DNA of 64,000 bases, taken from positions 247,087 through 311,086 of the forward strand of contig QLIY01000042.1 of assembly GCA_003260075.1 (NCBI GenBank). The letters are read 5' to 3'. A model generated the notes under the pieces. The model made no database searches. It had not been told where the DNA came from and saw nothing but the letters and a program-made list of their open reading frames with translations. The stretch comes from Phallusia mammillata. Taxonomy: Eukaryota > Chordata > Ascidiacea > Phlebobranchia > Ascidiidae. The position numbers and the translations under genes are program-made. Below are positions 1-13,435 of the stretch, piece after piece. The first letter of the stretch is position 1, and each line of letters starts with the position of its first letter.

Positions 1-747
1 ACGCCTTATAACTCTCGTGTTACACTAAAACGCATATCGTGCTGATGTTAACAGACAAAACAGGTGTGCTACAATGTTGCCAATGTAGTTACAGGCTGAT
101 TTAACAGGGTTTCCTGTTTTAAACACTAAAATCGTGGGCGCACATCCTCTATTTTAAACCCCTAGGGACCGCTTGTGATTCACACCATGATAAAATGGCC
201 CTTCGGTTGGGTTAAATTGATCATGGAGGCATAATATGGAACGTCGCTTTTAAGATTATGGTTCCACGCGGGGCGCCTGTTCGTCACCTAAGGCGGCGCT
301 ATGACGTAATGCAAACCATTCAAAAGCGTTGGAATTTAATTTTGATGGAAGTTTTGAGTCGACGGGATGCTGCGACTTAATTCATCACCCCGTTGACAAA
401 ACTCCTTTTAACACCCAAGTCACATTGATGATTAATAAATCCGAAAAGGAACACAGGGAAAGTGGGATTATGTTGGGTTCCCGTGCCGTACACATAGTTG
501 TTCGTGTTTTGTTATTAGCATCCTGACCGTCGTAACGTTGATCGCTGGATTTTTTCCAAACAACCAAGAATTTTTTTGTCTGAAAGGGGCTTTACTGCTT
601 CATATGTCTTATGTCGTCATTGTTTTACCTTGTGTTTGCGTCTATTAGGCATTGTAGAGGTATTTTGAGAGAGATTGGTCTGAGCTTTTCGGAAAGGTTT
701 GGGCTCAAGTGTTAAAAATGGGCTATAGATTTAGAACCTAATTTACG
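1..747. other. No gene recognised
   Basis: AT-rich sequence with only short overlapping frames on both strands. Nothing supportable before the first MITE. Confidence 0.6.
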
Positions 748-755
748 CTCTAGCA

Positions 756-998
756 CAGTGGTCGGCAACCGCCGGTCCGCGGCACAGTGCCGGTATGCGA
801 GAAGTTCGTTACCGGTNGTTACCGGGCCGTATAATTTTTCAGGTTAAATGCCATGAACATTTTGCCCATGTATTTCGGGGATGATAAACTAATTTAAGCG
901 TTTTTATTGCTAAATATTTGTAGTTTTTTATGACCGGTCCGCGGTAAACTTTTCATTTCAAAAGCGGTACGCAGTACAAAAAAGGTTGCCGACCCCTG
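756..998 (+). mobile_element. hAT-type MITE, family 1, copy 1
   Basis: This non-autonomous element is 243 bp long. Its terminal inverted repeats are CAGTGGTCGGCAACC on the left and, read from the right end, CAGGGGTCGGCAACC (14 of 15 match). It is flanked by a perfect 8-bp target duplication CTCTAGCA at 748-755 and 999-1006. Terminal CAG..CTG and 8-bp duplications are the marks of hAT transposons. No transposase is present. A single ambiguous base lies inside at 818. Confidence 0.9.
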
Positions 999-2494
999 CT
1001 CTAGCACATTTCCACCGTAAAATTCCAGCACATATAGTGGTTTCACTCAGTATTGTTGCTTCTGGATCTCATTACAGCTTTAGGTAAGTTTTAGGGTTCT
1101 ATCTTCAATTATTGCTGTATTTTCGAAATTGTGCATCATTTAAATGACCATTTAAAAAAACGATTAAATCACTTTTGTTTCCATCACGACTCTTGTTTTA
1201 CACACCAGCACTAATTTATCTAAACGTGATAAGTCCTTTTTTCAACTCTCAAAGTTAATGTATCTGTGCACATTTAGCCACCACGCAATTCCCCTTGATG
1301 TCCTTAACACGTTAAACCAGGCAGATTTCAGCCTTGAGCGAGCTTAAAGCCGTCGACTATAGTTGCACGTAAACCCCGACTGGTTCAAAACGAGGTCAAG
1401 AAACGGGTGGTTATTATTGAATTACCCTACCCGCAAGTTTCGGAACCACTTGCGCCTAAAGCTAACCGCAATTGCAACTCAAAGCCGAGATAATGCGACC
1501 ATTATATCCCCAAGAGGCCTCTATTGCTGGTGTGTTGACGGTATGCCTATGCAAAGCAATGGAATGTCAATTGCAGATAACTACGAACTATTTGTCGTGG
1601 GTTTGTTTAACGTACAAAGGTGGTTCAAAAGTTGTTGACGGTATTTTATTAGCATGATTCACTGATAAGTCATTGCATGTTTGTCTTTTAAATATTACTT
1701 TGTTTTTTTACACACCACCTTTTGATTAAAGAACACTATACACGGAAGAAGTTTAATCAAAAACATAGCTGTTGAAACGTCTGCATGTTGTATATACACA
1801 AGTTCTCTGGCAGTTATGTATTTGATTAAATTGCCTTTTTAATTATTTGATGGAGATTATTACATTCACTTCTGTATATCTTTTGTCCAAAAAGCGTTTT
1901 TGGATTTGTCTGCTTTAGTCAATTAAGCAATGCACAAACATTTTGCAAACTTGTTGCTGCAAAAAATTCCCAACTTGTAGCCAGCTCGTTAAGGCTTACT
2001 TAGCATGTCTGTACCATAACAAACATATAACGCATTACTCTAACTTCATCTATTGAAGTTTTCCGCCCAAGCGAATTGACTGCGCTACAAACATCTCATT
2101 TGACGCTTGATTGATGTGTTAGTTGACTCTGTCTGGTTCACGGACCTTTGCAAGTGCAAATAAGCAAAGGGAGGTCCCTTGTAACGAGTTGGCGCTATTT
2201 CCGTTGCACGGATCTGAAGTAAACGCCGAAATTCTCACGCCGTTGATTTACGCTTCGTTTGAGCGGGATTGTATTTTGCCACAAGCCGCGTTCGTTAACG
2301 GATGTATTGGGAGTGCGAACTGATTTCGGAAACACGGTGTTTTTCGGTGAAAACCAGTTGTTTGTGATCTGAATTTTCGTTTTTATTAACACCACTTATG
2401 CTTTGATTTTTGATTTTGTTTTCCAAACTTACTGTTATTAGTTCAAACTAAAATAGCTTTAGTTTTTAAGACGTCTTCCATATAACATGTCTTA

Positions 2495-2556
2495 ATGGGT
2501 TTGTTGGTCGTGTAAACTTCCCAGTCACACCAAAGTTGTTGGGTTCAATTCATGAG
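2495..2556 (+). repeat. tRNA-derived SINE head (degenerate)
   Basis: The word GTTGTTGGGTTCAATTC (B box GGGTTCAATTC at 2541-2551) is preceded by an A-box-like TTGGTCGTGTAAAC and a CCCAGTCACACCAAAG arm, the order seen in tRNA-SINE heads. It does not fold into a complete tRNA by eye, so it is not called as a functional tRNA gene. Confidence 0.4.
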
Positions 2557-2604
2557 AATGAACAACTTAAATAGTTACAGTAAAAGTTAAAAGTTGTAAA
2601 AACA

Positions 2605-2940
2605 CGTTGTGGGATAGTTTTAGATACAACCAGTTTTTGTGCGTTTGTTAATCTTTTCCAACCAATTCAGAAGCATTGCCCCATTACCACTCAATATATA
2701 CATTATTTGGTTCCCAGCCCTGGGTGCAACCGGATATACCATTAAGGCCCGTGTGTGGCTGTGAAGGGGGGGGGGGAACGTTGTGGGATAGTTTTAGATA
2801 CAACCCGTTTTTGTGCGTTTGGTAATCTTTTCTAACCAATTCAGAAGCATTGCCCCATTACCACTCAATACATACATTATTTGGTTCCCAGTCCTGGGTG
2901 CAACCGGATATACCATTAAGGCCCGTGTGTGGCTGTGAAG
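2605..2940. repeat. Direct duplication joined by G run (assembly junction)
   Basis: Copies at 2605-2766 and 2779-2940 (162 bp each, about five substitutions) surround a G run at 2766-2776. One G belongs to the copy, leaving a 10-base filler. This is best read as two overlapping contig ends left unmerged. Confidence 0.8.
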
Positions 2941-3259
2941 ACACCACAATCTGATCTTGGGTTTCGGAAACGCCCGCTGCTTTTAATGCAGTTAGTCTTT
3001 CTCGATAAGAAAGGGTTTAAACTGGAATGGGACAAAATAGTGGCAATCGATTGTTCTTGAACGCGATAAGGGGCCATTTGATGCAGTGAATTTAAGCGTC
3101 TGTTGGGACACCAAACTGTTTGCTTCCATGTTTAAATGTAGTTTAAGTAAACTAACGTCATAAGAGCTGGTACCATAAACCTACCTTAAGTACTGTGATG
3201 TAATCTTCTTAAAATGCAGCTGCTTTCGTATTTATGCCACTGAGATACCGCATTGTGGT

Positions 3260-3712
3260 TTGGGCACTTAGAAAATGTTTCACTCGATGACAGGCCGTTA
3301 AGTATGTAGTGAAGTTAAAACCGAAAAGATTGACAATTTGTCCCATGTAAAACACAGACACCACTTCACGCACTTGGTTTCACGAACATTGCTCTTTTTG
3401 ACAGGTGCGTTGTTGTAATACTTCTTCGTTGTATTTAATGCTCTTTTTAGCCGTTTCGTAATGTTGTGGATGGGTGGTCGGGGGGGGGGGCTTGGGCACT
3501 TAGAAAATGTTTCACTCGATGGCAGGCCGTTAAGTATGTAGTAAAGTTAAAACCGAAAAGATTGACAATTTGTCACATGTAAAACACAGACACCACTTCA
3601 CGCACTTGGTTACACGAACACTGCTCTTTTTGACAGGTGCGTTGTTGTAATACCTCTTCGTTGCATTTAATGCTCTTTTTAGCCGTTTCGTAATGTTGTG
3701 GATGGGTGGTCG
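3260..3712. repeat. Direct duplication joined by G run (assembly junction)
   Basis: Copies at 3260-3480 and 3492-3712 (221 bp) differ by a handful of substitutions and surround G at 3480-3490. The right copy shows that one of these Gs is native, so the filler is again 10 bases. Confidence 0.8.
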
Positions 3713-4755
3713 TATATAAAACAGAGGTGGCATTTTTTCTTACCCGTCAATCTTTGTGCCAAATGTTTTGACGCATAAAAGTAGATTAATTGCCTCATTT
3801 CAAGTAACTGCTTTTATAAAATTGAGTTCAAATTAAGCAAAGATGCATTGTAAAATTGAAGCACAATGTCACTAAATGAAGTCAAAGTGTGCTATTCCCT
3901 CGACAACTACGCTTGGTTTTGATTTCTGGTTTTCATCAAACGCTATCGGAACCTTTCGTCCACACCGCACTTACATGATAAAGAAAACCCAAACTTCCTT
4001 TTCTTTCAACAAAGTGACATAGTGAGTGTAACTTTGCTACTTAATAGTTACATGGAACTGTGATAGCTACATTCAAGTTCTTGACGAGTAGCCCTGAAGG
4101 AGATTTATATGCGAGTGAAAGAAAAAAAAAAATTCCGTTTTTCGTGGTGTACTAATTTTTTCTGGTAATAGTTTTGATCAGATTCTCTTAAACATAAAAA
4201 ATACATATTAATTCATGTTATCTGACCAAAAGGTTTAAAACGGTGCTTAGCAAAACAAGCATCTTTTATAAAGCCGGTTATGAATGGTATACTGCGAATC
4301 TATTCTACCAAAAGTGCTGCATAGATATTTGTTAAGATACACGTGGGATATTTACTTCCAACGTTTTAGAAACCATTTAAAATATACCTCACAAGCGCAC
4401 GTGTGTCTTTCGTATCAAATTTTGTTCTTGGCATCAAATCAATTTTAAAAAGCCTTTCAACGTCTCTTCCGCGTTTTACTGACATCCGATTTGAGCGGGA
4501 TTTCAAAGCAGGACGCGGCGCTGAACCGAAAAAATCATCAAACGCTCAGGCGAAGCCGAAACGCAACAAACAAACGCACCGGTTTGAATTGACGATTTTT
4601 AAACAACACTACAGACTGATTCTTGCCGTTCCCCACAAGGCTACATAGTAACGGCTTCCGGGACTGAAACCTCAAAGCAATGCAAACTTATTTTAGTTAA
4701 TATAGTGTTACAAGTACGTTTGTAGAGAAGTATAAATAAGCCATGTGTTGTATAC

Positions 4756-4969
4756 CAGGAGGCGAAAACGCTTTTTATGCACTGCGGACCGTTTTAAAAC
4801 TGAAATTTTATCGCGGACAGGTTCTAAAAAATGTTCAGCATGAAAGTTGATTTCAGCTAATATAAGTTATATAATTGGACTTTCCAACGCGGCCGTATGC
4901 AAGGATTGCATTACATTAATCGTTAAATCATTTAACCCGAAAAAATATCCCAGTGGTTGCCGACCAGTG
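4756..4969 (-). mobile_element. hAT-type MITE, family 1, degenerate copy
   Basis: The left part (TGCACTGCGGACCGTTTT and TTTATCGCGGAC) matches the left end of copy 2. The right end is GGTTGCCGACCAGTG. The left inverted repeat is eroded (CAGGAGGCGAAAAC). The 8 bases on each side (TTGTATAC and CTCCATAC) agree at only 5 positions. This looks like an older insertion of the same family in the copy-2 orientation. Confidence 0.65.
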
Positions 4970-7900
4970 CTCCATACCGCAAATGTTTATTCTTCTTAAA
5001 TTTGCATTGTTGAAAGTTTGTCACGGGTGCGTATCGCATTTCAATGTGATGTCCCATGAGCTGTGCCATAAAACCACGAATTTCCCACTCAAATTGTCAA
5101 CGACACTTTCCCAACCAGTATCTCACTTCCTAATCCCCATAACCCAGATGTTCACCCACACAAAAACATACACGCTTTCGAAAGACATCTCGCACACGAG
5201 CCACTCAAAAGCACGTGCAGGAAACGCGTGTGCAGCCATCCGTGATCCACGTGACTTCCCATGTTTGTGACGAAACAGTGCTCGAGTTCACGGGGTCAGC
5301 GGTCCCACCTGTTCCCAATAGTCTGCCCCCTTAAGCTGTTGACGTTTTTGTGGTGGGCTTCAAACAGATGCGCTCCTGAAATAATGCCGACTTAGCCTTG
5401 CTGCGGCATGGGATCAGTTGCAATTGATGGTTTCGCATCTGTGTTATACGCATCGGCGGACTGATTGTTTTGCAAAGACGGGTATGTGGGTTTTAAAGAT
5501 TTTACGTGTGCTTATGATTGTCAAAGTATGTTATTTTGGAATGAAGGTTTTAGTGGATTTTTTAGGGCAACCACTGTGAACATTTGTCCTTTTTTCGAGG
5601 ACCACAAAGGTTGCGTTTCAAGGACCCAAAAAGGTTGCGACAACTTTGTAAAACTGTTTCACGCTTTTTGCAGTTTTTGCAGAAAATTCAACCTTCTCTT
5701 CATTATACAGATTCATGCAGAATAGCTATCTAGCTGACAAAACATTCTGTAAAAACTCTTATAATAAAAAGCCTCGAGAACGACTCAAAAATACTCATTG
5801 TGAAGTTTCACTCAACCGTGCCCCCAAGTTCTACAAGCTTTACTTACTCGTTGATTGATGTCAAGCAGTCCAAAGTGAACTTCACATTACTCTGGGTCAC
5901 AGTGATAACGATCGTATGCCACTTCCCGTCCACAATCCTATCACTCCGTAAACTTGCAGTTTCTCTCACATCAAGTGACCCGCTCACGTAGTCGAAGTGC
6001 AAACGGTCACGCTGAAGTCGCACGGCTAAAAGTATGGTCCGGCGATCCTGAAAGTAACGGTATTTTTGACATAAAACACTTGAAAGTATTCGGAATTTAA
6101 ATTATAATATCGTAACCTACCAGTCGTTTCGGTAACTCGTATTTTGTCTGTTAAAGTGCTATTGCAACAATTTAAATGGTAAAGTATGCAAAATTATTTT
6201 ATGTTTAAACTTTTTTAATATGTTTGGCACAAAGTTTTCAGCGAGTTGCAATTTGAAAGCCGAATCCGGTTCGAGCTCGAAATATATTTTTGAACAAACC
6301 CCGAAAAAGCCCCCACTTAAATTTATGACCTCCTTACCCCTTAAATTTAAGACCCCCTGAACCAGACCCCAAAAGCCCGACTTAAATACAACTCATGTTT
6401 AGCAAAGAATTTTCAGTACAGTACGTGTCACCCAGCAAGGTTTCATAGAACAAAAGTCATTTGGGAACAAATTACTTTTAGGCTAATCAATGAGCTATTC
6501 GTGTACTGCGTTCACGAATATTATGTTGCCCTGATTGTTCAATAGTTGTTTTTGATGACTGGGCAAAAACAAAAGGAAGCTAGATGTAAAGCGTCGGTAA
6601 CTAATCAAAGTCGCTTTGACAGTTATTATTCACTACAATTCTTACGTGTTAGTAAAAAATACCTGTCCGAGCAGGGTCAAAAGAAATTCGTTCTCATTTC
6701 TTCTGTGTTGCTTCTTAAACGTCACAATGATAGAAAACTCGGTTGGGAAATAAACACAATTGGTCATAACCTCTGAAGCGTCGACACCAAGCAATTTCGC
6801 CTCCGGATCAAACCTTGTTGAAATTACCAAACAGAAACTTTAGTTAGTTGGTAAAGCACATTATGTTTTTCCAAGCGTTTACTTCTACATTCAGACTAAA
6901 GGTTTGCCTTTGTGCTTTACCAATGGCAAAACTTTCACATTGATTATGAACACTTTTTAGGTAATAAATATCGTCTGATGTAGCTCACCTGTAGCCAGAA
7001 ACACCCTTGTCTTGCGTAACTTCAACTCCTATAGGAAAATGAACAGACTCAGCTAAAGAGATCGCCAGAAGGTCAGTGGCACCGGTCTCTGCAACAAAGA
7101 CAAACTGATCAGCAACTTTTATAACAAAACTTTAGGGAAAATACGTTAAAGGGGCACATCATTGTTTATTTTTGACGAAATAGCGATTACTCATGAAGAA
7201 AATAAATGAGTGGATTCTTTTGAAAAACGACATCGCACGTAAATGCTTAGAGTGCCTAAACAGCATTCGGAAAATTTGACATTGATTGATTGCAGCGAGA
7301 ATACGGTTGGACGTTTGCCAACCAGTTAACAGAACCGAACCCCCCACGCCACCCAGGCACAAAGTAACCAAGCGATCGGAAATGCCTTGTCGAGTTTTTC
7401 TTCCTGTGGTAACGATTCGCGACCTTCAAAGCAGCTTGACAAAACGAAAACTGGTTGTTGACGTTCCCCTTACCCCCCGATTATTATTTCAATGACTGGT
7501 TTTGGTTTTACCGCTCTATAATCACATCGACCACAATAACATGTTTTGCGCCAATTTAGCAATAAAAGGAAGGAACTTCGTCAGGGGTCTCGTTTGCACA
7601 TTTTCAAAGTTGTTTTGTAAATTACTGACGATAACTTATGTATTAGTATAATGTAGTTTAAAACAGTTTCTATATGTTGCTTACAAGTGGAAAGTTTTTT
7701 TTATTTTCTTGGGCATGTTTGTCCCATGAGATGTAATGTGTTCAATGCAATAAACAGTTATTCTACACTCTTTTAGCTCCACAGTAAATTGTTTAAGCTG
7801 TTGTACAGTGCAGCATATATCAGTTTACTCAATTTTAAGTTTTCATTCAGACTCCCTTTAATCGCAAAGAAACACATGGATGTGATGTTTTCTACCCACA

Positions 7901-8951
7901 CCTGGGTCGTATTACGCGAGCCTTAATCGAAAAGCCCGTGTTAAGCACGATTGTTGTGGCACGGATCGATTGAAGTATCTGTTCTTCCCATTTCTTCTTC
8001 CGTTTCCCCGTAACGCCTATTTTCCGTTTACAACAAGGGCTTGTGGTTCGGTGTGTTGGTTCGGGTCGACATGGATTGTTTCCTATTAGTAAACACTGCT
8101 TGGGGAAGTTTGATTGACATGTAGAGTTGGATTTGTACATTTTTGTTGAATTAGTACAAAGGGTTTTCCTGATGTATCGAAGTGTTGGAGCATAATAATG
8201 TTTTATGTTTTTACCCATGTTAAACTAGTTTTGCATGCAATGTTAAAAATCAGCACAAAAGAAATAATTTTATGGAAGTAATCTTAGAATTGCGTTAAAG
8301 ATTCAAAGTTACGTGGGTATATAAACTGTTTTTCTGTCATTTATGAAATATGTTTCAAATACTTTTTAATCTCACGTTATCTATGTTACTCTGATAGACA
8401 CACTTGTATCTTAAAACAAAGCATTGACTTTCATGTTTTTGATTCATTATGATTTCGCTTTCCTAAACGTCAACTCACGTACTTTATATTGCAACAAAAG
8501 CGGACAATTTGATTTTGTTTGCCAACAGCATTTAGAAAAAAGTTACACTTTCAATACCTTACTGTATAGAAAGTAAGTCGCGGTTCGAGCAAAACACGTT
8601 GTTTATCCGATTAATCCCAACATGTTTGGTTTTTGGGCGTATGCGGGAAAGACCTTCCCACGTGGTAATTTGCAACATGTTCAAACTGGTTATTTGCAAC
8701 TGATTAGGTTTGTCACAATAACGTTTATCGCTTTTGCATGACTAATGACCCTCTTTAAGGAGGTGCACCTGATTAAAGCCACATATTGTATATTGATACT
8801 CTAATTGTTTACACATAACAACGGGATCAGACATGGTACAAGTATATTCTACAAAGAGTAATACTTTAACACCACTTAATTTGCTGAAACTACACAAACG
8901 TACAACAGTAAAGGAATTTACTGTTTAACGTATCGATGTTACTGTATAGAT

Positions 8952-9211
8952 CAATGGTTCTTAACCAGTTGTGAAAATGGCCCACCAGTGGACAATTATG
9001 CACATCCAAAGGAAAATTGGTAATGGTACTTATATTGTTGTTTTCAATTTGACTTGAATACCTAAGGTCATAAATCTGATGATTTAGGTACAGAGTTTTT
9101 TAATCGAATAAAGAACATTGTTGTTGATGTTGGTCATAAAACATCATAAAATGGGGAAACTTGGTGATTGATTTAAATGGAAAGCCACCGCAAAAAGGGT
9201 AAGAACCACTG
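8952..9211. mobile_element. hAT-type MITE, family 2, copy A
   Basis: This 260-bp element has inverted ends CAATGGTTCTTAACC and (from the right) CAGTGGTTCTTACCC. Its target duplication GTATAGAT/GTGTAGAT matches at 7 of 8 positions (8944-8951 and 9212-9219). The CAGTGGTTCT terminus is typical of Charlie-like hAT non-autonomous elements. No coding sequence is visible inside. Confidence 0.8.
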
Positions 9212-11424
9212 GTGTAGATCATTGCGTATGACTTAAGCTGAGAGACAATTTCGTACTTAGGGAATTGGAATAAACAATCGACGAAAGGCTCTTAACCAAC
9301 AAAAACGCAAATTGCCTAAAAACGATTTACTGGACAGGCGATTTCGTCTACAACCCAAGTGAACTAAATAAGTAACAGTAAGTAAGAGAAAAGTATGAAA
9401 GGGTTTCGTGACTAACATCGATCATTCAGTCGCCAACTTGTCTCCGATACGATTCAAATCCTATCATTGCTTCACAGTTAATTGGCATATCAAATGTACG
9501 AGCGACAATTGGCCTGTATACATATCAATGCATGTATGCGATCAGAAGCGAAGCCGACACAAATCTTGTCCATAGTTTAAGGAGCTTAACGAAAGACCGG
9601 AAACTAAAATTTAGGTCGTTTCAAAGAAAGACTAATTTTTTTGCAGGCTGATTGTAATCAAATTTCTTCGACGAGTGTTTCAAAACCACATTTGAAACAA
9701 AGGTTGATTTACTTTTTAGCATATTACTCGAATATTCACAAAGTTATTCATTTGAAATACACTTTTCTTTGTTGTGTTTTATTACTTTTATTATGTTTTT
9801 TTGTCCAATGGTTTTGTATGAACTGAAGATGCCAGTTGGATGAAATACATATATTTTACATGTAAATCCGTTGATTGATTCTGTTACTTGGAAATTATTT
9901 TCTATTCTCGGTCATTTGAAATTATGGTTTTCCTTAAATCTTGCCCCAGTTATTTTCGAACCACCGCGCTCATATTGCATCAGTGGCCTTTATTTGCACA
10001 GATATATTTTCTCGACGAATTGGAGATGGAAGGATAAGACCCAACGTTTCGAACAAAATGCATTGGGCCAACAGCTGCGAAAACCCATTTTCCATTTGTT
10101 GTTCAAATATTGGGCAGTTTTTGCTCGCTAGGGTGAAATATAATGCACCAAGTACCGATGGACTCGATTAGTTGTGCTAGGCTGGGGCTTAGGGAAAAAG
10201 AAATTGCTTTTGTAGTAGTGTTTACCAACATCAGTATAAACAGCTGCCAATTGCGTCTTAATGGAAGTTTTCAATCAATCTGTCTCCTTGCAGATGCCAA
10301 AAATATGCCACCTTTTACGATTTATGTTGTTATTGGTTGTGCACTATTTCTAGCTCGTTGAAAGGAAATTATCCATTATGAAGCATCCAGCTCAAAAAGG
10401 GGTAACCTTTTCTTTGTATAGTACCAGAGTACCTAATAATTTGTGAAATAATTTATCGCCCTGTACACCCTGTAATATGATTTGGTTGTGCTATGTAACA
10501 CACAATTGTGTTGCAATTAACAATGTGTTTTAATTGTTTGCGAACGAGAGCTTATTGGAGAAAACTACAAAGGACTCTTCATGTAGTGGTTTCGTTGGCC
10601 TGAAATTGGCTTTCGTTTTGCCGCGTAAGTTTGGGTCGTACGCCTAACTCAGCTGGTCTCCCGCTAATCTATCGTTTTTGTTGTTTCAAGTGCAAAATAA
10701 ACACAAACACCTGGGAATGCAACGCGCAATGTTTCCTCTTCGCTGATTGACACTTGGATCACGTTTTTTGATTAAAGCCACGTACTGATATTTGTATTTC
10801 TCCCTTGCTACGTATCGACGCACTGATACAAGACGAAGGTTTCTTATTAGTTTGTCGGTGGCTGAAATGTGGAGAACACGAAACGGTGCCCCCGAAACCT
10901 TCCATCAAAATTTGGTACGCAAAGTTGCAAACACATATGTTGCGAAACTACTCTCGTGCGTATTGTATAAATCCCATACTATGTGGAAAGTCATACGTGT
11001 TACGTACATGACAATAATATTGGCATTACATAGATGCTTGGAAGAAAAGATTGCTGAAGGCTTAAAGTAATAATGTGCGTTTTCAGCGACGTTTCGGTTT
11101 CAGCCCGAAAAAATCGATATTTTGGGGGTTTGTGGCAGATTTTACATCGTAAATTGTATCTTTCAAAGACGGGTTAAAATACATTTCCAATATAAGATCT
11201 CGTTCAAAACAACCAATACGACCAGTATTTAGGTTTGGTCAGATTCGGGCAAAGTTCTTTGGCCTATGTAACCTAATATTAGGTTTCGGCCCGAGCCTAA
11301 GGCTGGTTAGGTGCATCAACTGTAGTTTAAACCGCATATGCACTAAAACTGCAGTTCTTTAGTATCAGAAGGCAAATCCGTATTTTGCAGATCCCTATAT
11401 CAAATAGAATTACTTTAGAATTAT

Positions 11425-11684
11425 TTATGTGTTGTTGGACTTTGTGTTTGGTGCTACACACATCGTTAACTATAACCTATACTGTGGTTAGGAATTTAAC
11501 AGGTTTTCATCAACGTCAATCAAACAACCCTTGGTCGCAGTTTACTAAAAGGGGGGGGGGGTTATGTGTTGTTGGACTTTGTGTTTGGTCTACATATCGT
11601 TAACTATAACCTTCTGTGGTTAGGTATTTAACAGGTTTTTCATCAACGTCAATCAAACAACCCTTGGTCGCAGTTTACTAAAAG
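11425..11684. repeat. Direct duplication joined by G run (assembly junction)
   Basis: Copies at 11425-11551 and 11562-11684 surround G at 11551-11561. They differ by small indels (for example GTGCTACACACATCG against GTCTACATATCG) as well as substitutions, as expected for two alleles. Confidence 0.78.
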
Positions 11685-12049
11685 CGAAACTGTGCTCACT
11701 TTGTTCCCAAAACGCCCTCGTTATGTCCGAATGGAAACCTTAGCATTTCTCGTTGTTTGGTGATTTGTAGATTTCTTTGCCCCGTGACTAAGTACAGCTA
11801 ATCGACCCCGAAATAGGAATTTGATCTTATAAAGCGTGAACGCGTCGACCAGAACACATTTTATCACTGTAATTCGAAACAGGGTCTTGTACATAGGAAA
11901 CACGTTTATGCAACCTTAGCTAAAGCCCTTGTTGCTTTTATGTGCCACAATTTAGTTTGAAAACAAAAAATGTCGCTTTCGTTTACAGTGACACTTTTTT
12001 ATCTTTACCATGGTAATGGGGCATAATGCAATTTTCCATTAACTCGGAA

Positions 12050-12185
12050 ATACCGTTAGCGAAACCGTTCCGAGTAACAAAATTTCGTTCCAAATTGAAC
12101 AATTTCGTTTCGGAACGAAAATTTTGTTCCGAATTTTGTTCCAAGTTACAAAAATTTCTGGTATGTCGTAACGAAAATTTTTGAA
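12050..12185. repeat. Fold-back cluster of GTTCC/GGAAC words
   Basis: Interleaved direct and inverted words (AAATTTCGTTCC, TCGTTTCGGAACGAAAATTT, TTTTGTTCC, AAGTTACAAAAAT) allow several alternative hairpins. No clear target duplication is seen, so I call it a repeat and not an element. Confidence 0.5.
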
Positions 12186-13427
12186 CAGAAAAACATCGTT
12201 AAATTGGGTGTAACAAAAANAAGGTTAAATACTTGAATTTTCAAAACTATATGTTTTTTTTCATGCTTTTCAAAAATTAAGACTTACATTAATACAACAT
12301 GTCGATCTTGAAATACAACAAGCATTTTAATTCAACGAAGTATTGATTGTCAATGTTAGTGTAGCATTTACAATCGTAATGTTATAGTTTAAGACGCAGC
12401 GGTCAGTCAATGACCCTCAAACAAGCCGTTAAGGGTTTTCCAAGCATTCGCGTGGTGGGATATGTTCTAAGCTTTCCATAACAACCTGGCACGACCGTTA
12501 GCCAAATACTTGAAAAATTTTTCTCTCTTATAGTATCGTTGTACAACGGTTTCATTGCGGCAAAATTTTCTGGCAGCAAGGCGCCATTGAGTAGCACAAT
12601 GCGCCAGAAATTTTGACTTTATCGTGGGTTGGAATTCAGGCAGGGTGGCGGTGGTTTGGTATCCATCATCTCGACGACGTCAAAGCGCCGCTTTTTGACC
12701 AACGCTTGTGGTTTTAGTTTAGACTTTGCGACGTTCCGACGCTACCTAATCGGACAATGTTTCTTTATACAACTGACGTAAGGATTTTGTAAAGAAAACT
12801 CGCTCGGAAATAAGTTTTTTTCGTTGCGCTTGATAAACTGTTGCCGTTGGTTTACACGTTTACCTTTTGCTTTTAAACAAAAACCGACTTCGCCTATGAA
12901 CATTTTTATTAACTTTAACAAATTGCTTGATACACATATTGTTAAGTTAGTTCTGAGCATTTACCTAAAGGCGTTTTTCCATCACAATGGTGTTGTATCT
13001 TAAGTTACTTCGGTAATGATGTGTTTTATGCACAGAAAGTGATATTGTTTTCCTACGTTTGGTTTTCCTATCTACAGGGGAAATATTTACCAATTTTAAA
13101 GAAATCCACACTAAAAAGGCGTGAGACAAAAATATCATCAAGGTATCTTATGGCAAAATCGTTTTTAACAGCATAAAAATTTCCGCGATTTATATAAAGC
13201 ATAAGCTACAAATCTGGGTGCATCTTTGTTCCAGCAAACCGCTCAACACGTCAACCGGTTGGGGATTTGCAAACCCAACACTTCAAACATTGTCGGTTGC
13301 TCAGTCGCCGGCCCAATCCCCGCTGTTCGATTTTGATTTATGGTTTTTCTATGTAGGCCGCGAAGATGCTACCACTTTTCGCGACCAACGTACGTGTCTC
13401 GTTGAAAGTGACATCACTTTTTTATTG

Positions 13428-13435
13428 TGACGTCA
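13428..13435. promoter_or_regulatory. CRE palindrome TGACGTCA
   Basis: Perfect CREB/ATF-type site; an imperfect TGACATCA lies about 20 bases upstream. Function is inferred from the motif only. Confidence 0.35.

Larger units (their letters stand above)
1007..8943. other. Gene-poor, AT-rich stretch
   Basis: Apart from the SINE-like fragment, two G-run duplications and the degenerate MITE, I see no exon with both splice sites and a recognisable product. CACGTG words occur near 4341, 4399, 5210 and 5247. Confidence 0.5.
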
